64,000 nucleotides of DNA. Source: an uncultured Eubacterium sp. (GTDB lineage Bacteria; Bacillota; Clostridia; Lachnospirales; Lachnospiraceae). A program made the translations under genes and the position numbers. Location: assembly GCA_910577225.1 (NCBI GenBank), contig CAJTMV010000014.1:1-64000 (forward strand), in the 5' to 3' direction. Numbering within the stretch: the first letter of the stretch is position 1; each line of letters begins with the position of its first letter. Shown piece after piece: positions 61,837-64,000 of this stretch. Under the pieces are notes generated by a model. That model did no database searches and was not told the DNA's origin. It saw only the letters and a list, made by a program, of their open reading frames with translations.

Positions 61837-63168
61837 ATGAAACGAGCAGCGCTTCACAATCTGGGCTGTAAAGTAAACGCCTACGAGACACAGGCCATGC
61901 AGCAGCTTTTGGAACAGGCAGGCTATAAGATTGTCGCATTTGGAGAACAGGCGGACGTATATGTCGTCAATACCTGTTCGGTAACGAATATCGCAGATCG
62001 CAAATCCAGACAGATGCTGCACCGCGCACGCCGGTTAAATCCGGATGCAGTGCTGGTAGCGGCCGGCTGCTATGTGCAGGCAGCCGGGCCGGATCTGCTG
62101 GAAGAAGGAATTGCGGACATTATACTTGGCAATAATAAAAAAGAACACCTGATCCGGATGCTGGACGAATATCAGAAAACGCAGACGCCGGCGACCGACT
62201 GGGAAGACATCAACCGGGGACAGAAACAGTACGAAAGGCTGTTTATCCGTCAGACAGCCGGACATACAAGAGCGTTTATAAAAATTCAGGACGGGTGCAA
62301 TCAGTTTTGCAGCTATTGCGTCATTCCTTATGCCAGAGGGCGGGTGCGCAGCCGCCATCCGGACGACATCTTAAAAGAAGTGCAGGATCTTTCCGACGGC
62401 GGATGTAAAGAAGTCGTACTGACCGGCATTCATCTGAGTTCTTATGGAACGCAGACAAAGGAGCCTGACACGCATCCGGCGGGGTCCGCGCTGATCGGAC
62501 TGCTCTTAGAAATTCACGCGATTGCGGGAATCTCAAGGATCCGGCTTGGTTCGCTGGAGCCGGGCATTATTACCGAAGAATTTGCAAAGACGCTTGCGGG
62601 AATGGAAAAAATCTGCCCGCATTTTCATTTATCGCTGCAAAGCGGCTCTGATACGGTATTACAGCGTATGAACCGCAAATACGATACCAGAGAATACGCA
62701 GAAAAATGTCAGATTCTGAGAAAGTATTTTAAAAATCCTGCAATTACGACCGATGTGATTGTCGGCTTTCCAGGAGAAACGGAAGAAGAATTTTTAACAA
62801 CCACGCAGTTTTTACAGCAGATTCATTTTTATGAAATGCATATTTTTAAATATTCCAAAAGAAAGGGAACAAAAGCTGCCGTCATGGACGGACAGATACC
62901 CGAAGCGGTTAAGGCGCAGCGCAGCGCGGCGCTGATTGCGCTCGGCGAAAAGATGTCCAAAGATTACAGAGACAGTTTTATCGGAGCAGAAAGCAGCGTG
63001 CTTTTGGAAGAGCCGTTTGTATACGACGGAAAAAAATATGAGGTCGGATATACAAAAGAATATTTAAAAATTGCCGTAGAATCGGAGAAAAACCGCTCCA
63101 ATACTGTGGTCAGAGGGAAAATTACCGGATATCTGACGCAGGATATTTATATTATGGTTGAATTTTAG
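61837..63168 (+). CDS. mtaB: tRNA t6A37 methylthiotransferase
   Basis: A 443-residue radical-SAM MiaB-family enzyme that turns t6A into ms2t6A at position 37. The N-terminal UPF0004 domain begins ALHNLGCKVNAYETQAM, with further Cys in VVNTCSVTN and AAGCYVQ. The radical-SAM cluster is CNQFCSYC, with the RVRSRHP loop following; a C-terminal TRAM domain ends the chain. The start ALHNLGCKVN and length fit MtaB (YqeV) rather than MiaB or RimO. ATG 61837 is chosen; the ribosome site is weak. Confidence 0.95.
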   Translation: MKRAALHNLGCKVNAYETQAMQQLLEQAGYKIVAFGEQADVYVVNTCSVTNIADRKSRQMLHRARRLNPDAVLVAAGCYVQAAGPDLLEEGIADIILGNNKKEHLIRMLDEYQKTQTPATDWEDINRGQKQYERLFIRQTAGHTRAFIKIQDGCNQFCSYCVIPYARGRVRSRHPDDILKEVQDLSDGGCKEVVLTGIHLSSYGTQTKEPDTHPAGSALIGLLLEIHAIAGISRIRLGSLEPGIITEEFAKTLAGMEKICPHFHLSLQSGSDTVLQRMNRKYDTREYAEKCQILRKYFKNPAITTDVIVGFPGETEEEFLTTTQFLQQIHFYEMHIFKYSKRKGTKAAVMDGQIPEAVKAQRSAALIALGEKMSKDYRDSFIGAESSVLLEEPFVYDGKKYEVGYTKEYLKIAVESEKNRSNTVVRGKITGYLTQDIYIMVEF

Positions 63169-63245
63169 CGGCAGGTATATTAAAATAGAAAAGAGTAATG
63201 CTTTGGATGAAGCAAACGAAAGAAGCAGGAACGAGGTCGTGAAGT

Positions 63246-63506
63246 ATGCAGGATAAAAGTAATACACAATTTTTCAGAGTGGAGAAGGAACCGGAAATTC
63301 AGGTAAAGGACATTATCGAGCATGTATATCGTTCTTTGAGTGAAAAAGGCTACAATCCTTTGAATCAGATAGTAGGGTATATCATGTCCGGCGATCCGAC
63401 TTATATTACCAGCCATAACAATGCCAGGAGTATGGTCATGAAAGTAGAACGTGACGAACTGGTGGAAGAAATACTCAAAGAGTATATCAAAGTGAATTTC
63501 CAGTAA
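63246..63506 (+). CDS. ireB: IreB family regulatory phosphoprotein (UPF0297)
   Basis: An 86-residue protein. Conserved family features: QFFRVEKEPE, VYRSLSEKGYNPLNQIVGYIMSGDPTYITSHNNAR and the Lys/Glu-rich end. IreB is phosphorylated by the PASTA kinase IreK in enterococci and limits cephalosporin resistance. PrkC in this window is the matching kinase. The order ireB-ruvX is conserved across Firmicutes. Confidence 0.95.
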   Translation: MQDKSNTQFFRVEKEPEIQVKDIIEHVYRSLSEKGYNPLNQIVGYIMSGDPTYITSHNNARSMVMKVERDELVEEILKEYIKVNFQ

Positions 63507-63551
63507 GAGGAAAGGGATCCGGCTTTTGGGAAGGATGGGAGGTACAAAGGA

Positions 63552-64000
63552 ATGCGGATTATGGGACTGGACTACGGTTCAAAGACGGTAGGCGTGGCGG
63601 TGAGCGACGCTCTGCTTGTAACAGCGCAGAGTCTGGAGACGATTTTTCGCAAATCTCCCGGAAAGCTCAGACAGACGCTTGCGCGTATCGACGAGCTGAT
63701 TGCGGCATATGATGTGGAAAAAATTGTGCTTGGATATCCGAAACATATGAACAATTCGGAAGGAGAGCGCTGCGAAAAGACGCGGGAATTTTGCCATATG
63801 CTGGAACAAAGAACAGGACTTGCCGTTATATTGTGGGACGAGCGTCTTTCGACGGCTGCCGCGGATCAGATTATGGCAGAAAGCGGTATCCGGCGGGAAG
63901 ACCGTAAGGAATACGTGGATAAAATCGCTGCGGGACTGATTTTGCAGGGATATCTCGATTTTATTCAAAACAAACAGGAGCATGAACAGGGCAGCCTGTC
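63552..64000 (+). CDS. ruvX: Putative pre-16S rRNA nuclease/Holliday junction resolvase YqgF, partial
   Basis: The first 149 codons of a gene cut by the right edge of the window. It begins MRIMGLDYGSKTVGVAVSD, the RNase H-like strand with the first catalytic Asp, and contains YPKHMNNSEGERC and WDERLSTAAAD, both strong family signatures. Homologues are about 140 residues; this one is at 149 with no stop, so only a short tail is missing. Starts 45 bases after ireB; AAAGG is just before the start. Confidence 0.93.
   Translation, partial: MRIMGLDYGSKTVGVAVSDALLVTAQSLETIFRKSPGKLRQTLARIDELIAAYDVEKIVLGYPKHMNNSEGERCEKTREFCHMLEQRTGLAVILWDERLSTAAADQIMAESGIRREDRKEYVDKIAAGLILQGYLDFIQNKQEHEQGSL

Overview
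The window looks like a chromosomal segment of an anaerobic Firmicute of the class Clostridia, most probably Lachnospiraceae. The pointers are a dense low-to-mid GC gene set with strong AGGAGG ribosome sites, a meso-diaminopimelate MurE (DNPR motif), IreB, PrkC/PrpC, CIRCE/HrcA control of dnaK, YmxH and YqeG family proteins, a flavodiiron protein, and YesMN-type signalling beside sugar ABC transporters. I cannot name the species. I saw no rRNA or tRNA gene, no CRISPR array, no prophage and no transposase.

Positions 1-10.6 kb are mixed: a secreted serpin, a minimal nucleotidyltransferase with a broken partner, a ferredoxin/ASKHA corrinoid-activation-type protein, an AraC regulator with a HAD phosphatase, glycogen phosphorylase, a BlaI/BlaR1-like repressor-protease pair with two copies of an operator-like dyad, and a secreted peptidoglycan-binding protein.

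Positions 10.9-17.4 kb form a maltodextrin-type operon: solute-binding lipoprotein, two permeases, 4-alpha-glucanotransferase with an unusual repeat-rich tail, and a LacI regulator. Three interlocked LacI-type half-operators lie just downstream of a clear sigma-A promoter. pyrBI follows on the minus strand. Between pyrB and the next operon is a 271-bp GC-rich element with 24-bp terminal inverted repeats, whose interior folds on paper into a nested multi-branch structure. I consider it the best candidate for an undescribed RNA or miniature mobile element.

Positions 19.4-27.7 kb encode a YesN/YesM two-component system followed by a YtfQ-YtfR-YtfT-YjfF-type sugar ABC transporter. Positions 27.8-31.4 kb (minus) encode one protein that joins an acyl-CoA dehydrogenase, an EtfA FAD domain and a rubredoxin, followed by a flavodiiron protein with no rubredoxin of its own and a small membrane protein. 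The layout suggests a compact electron path from an acyl-CoA to O2 or NO.

From 31.7 kb to the right end the window is mainly housekeeping: murE, priA, def, fmt, a zinc peptidase, rsmB, rlmN, prpC, prkC, rsgA, thiN; then ychF, ymxH, nrdR, yqeG, rpiB, efp, a hotdog thioesterase; a minus-strand S1 protein; an exonuclease fused to a topoisomerase-type zinc finger; the heat-shock operon hrcA-grpE-dnaK-dnaJ; a coiled-coil J-domain protein, prmA, rsmE, a cysteine desulfurase and thiI; a HPr-like protein lacking the catalytic histidine; mtaB, ireB, and ruvX cut by the window edge.
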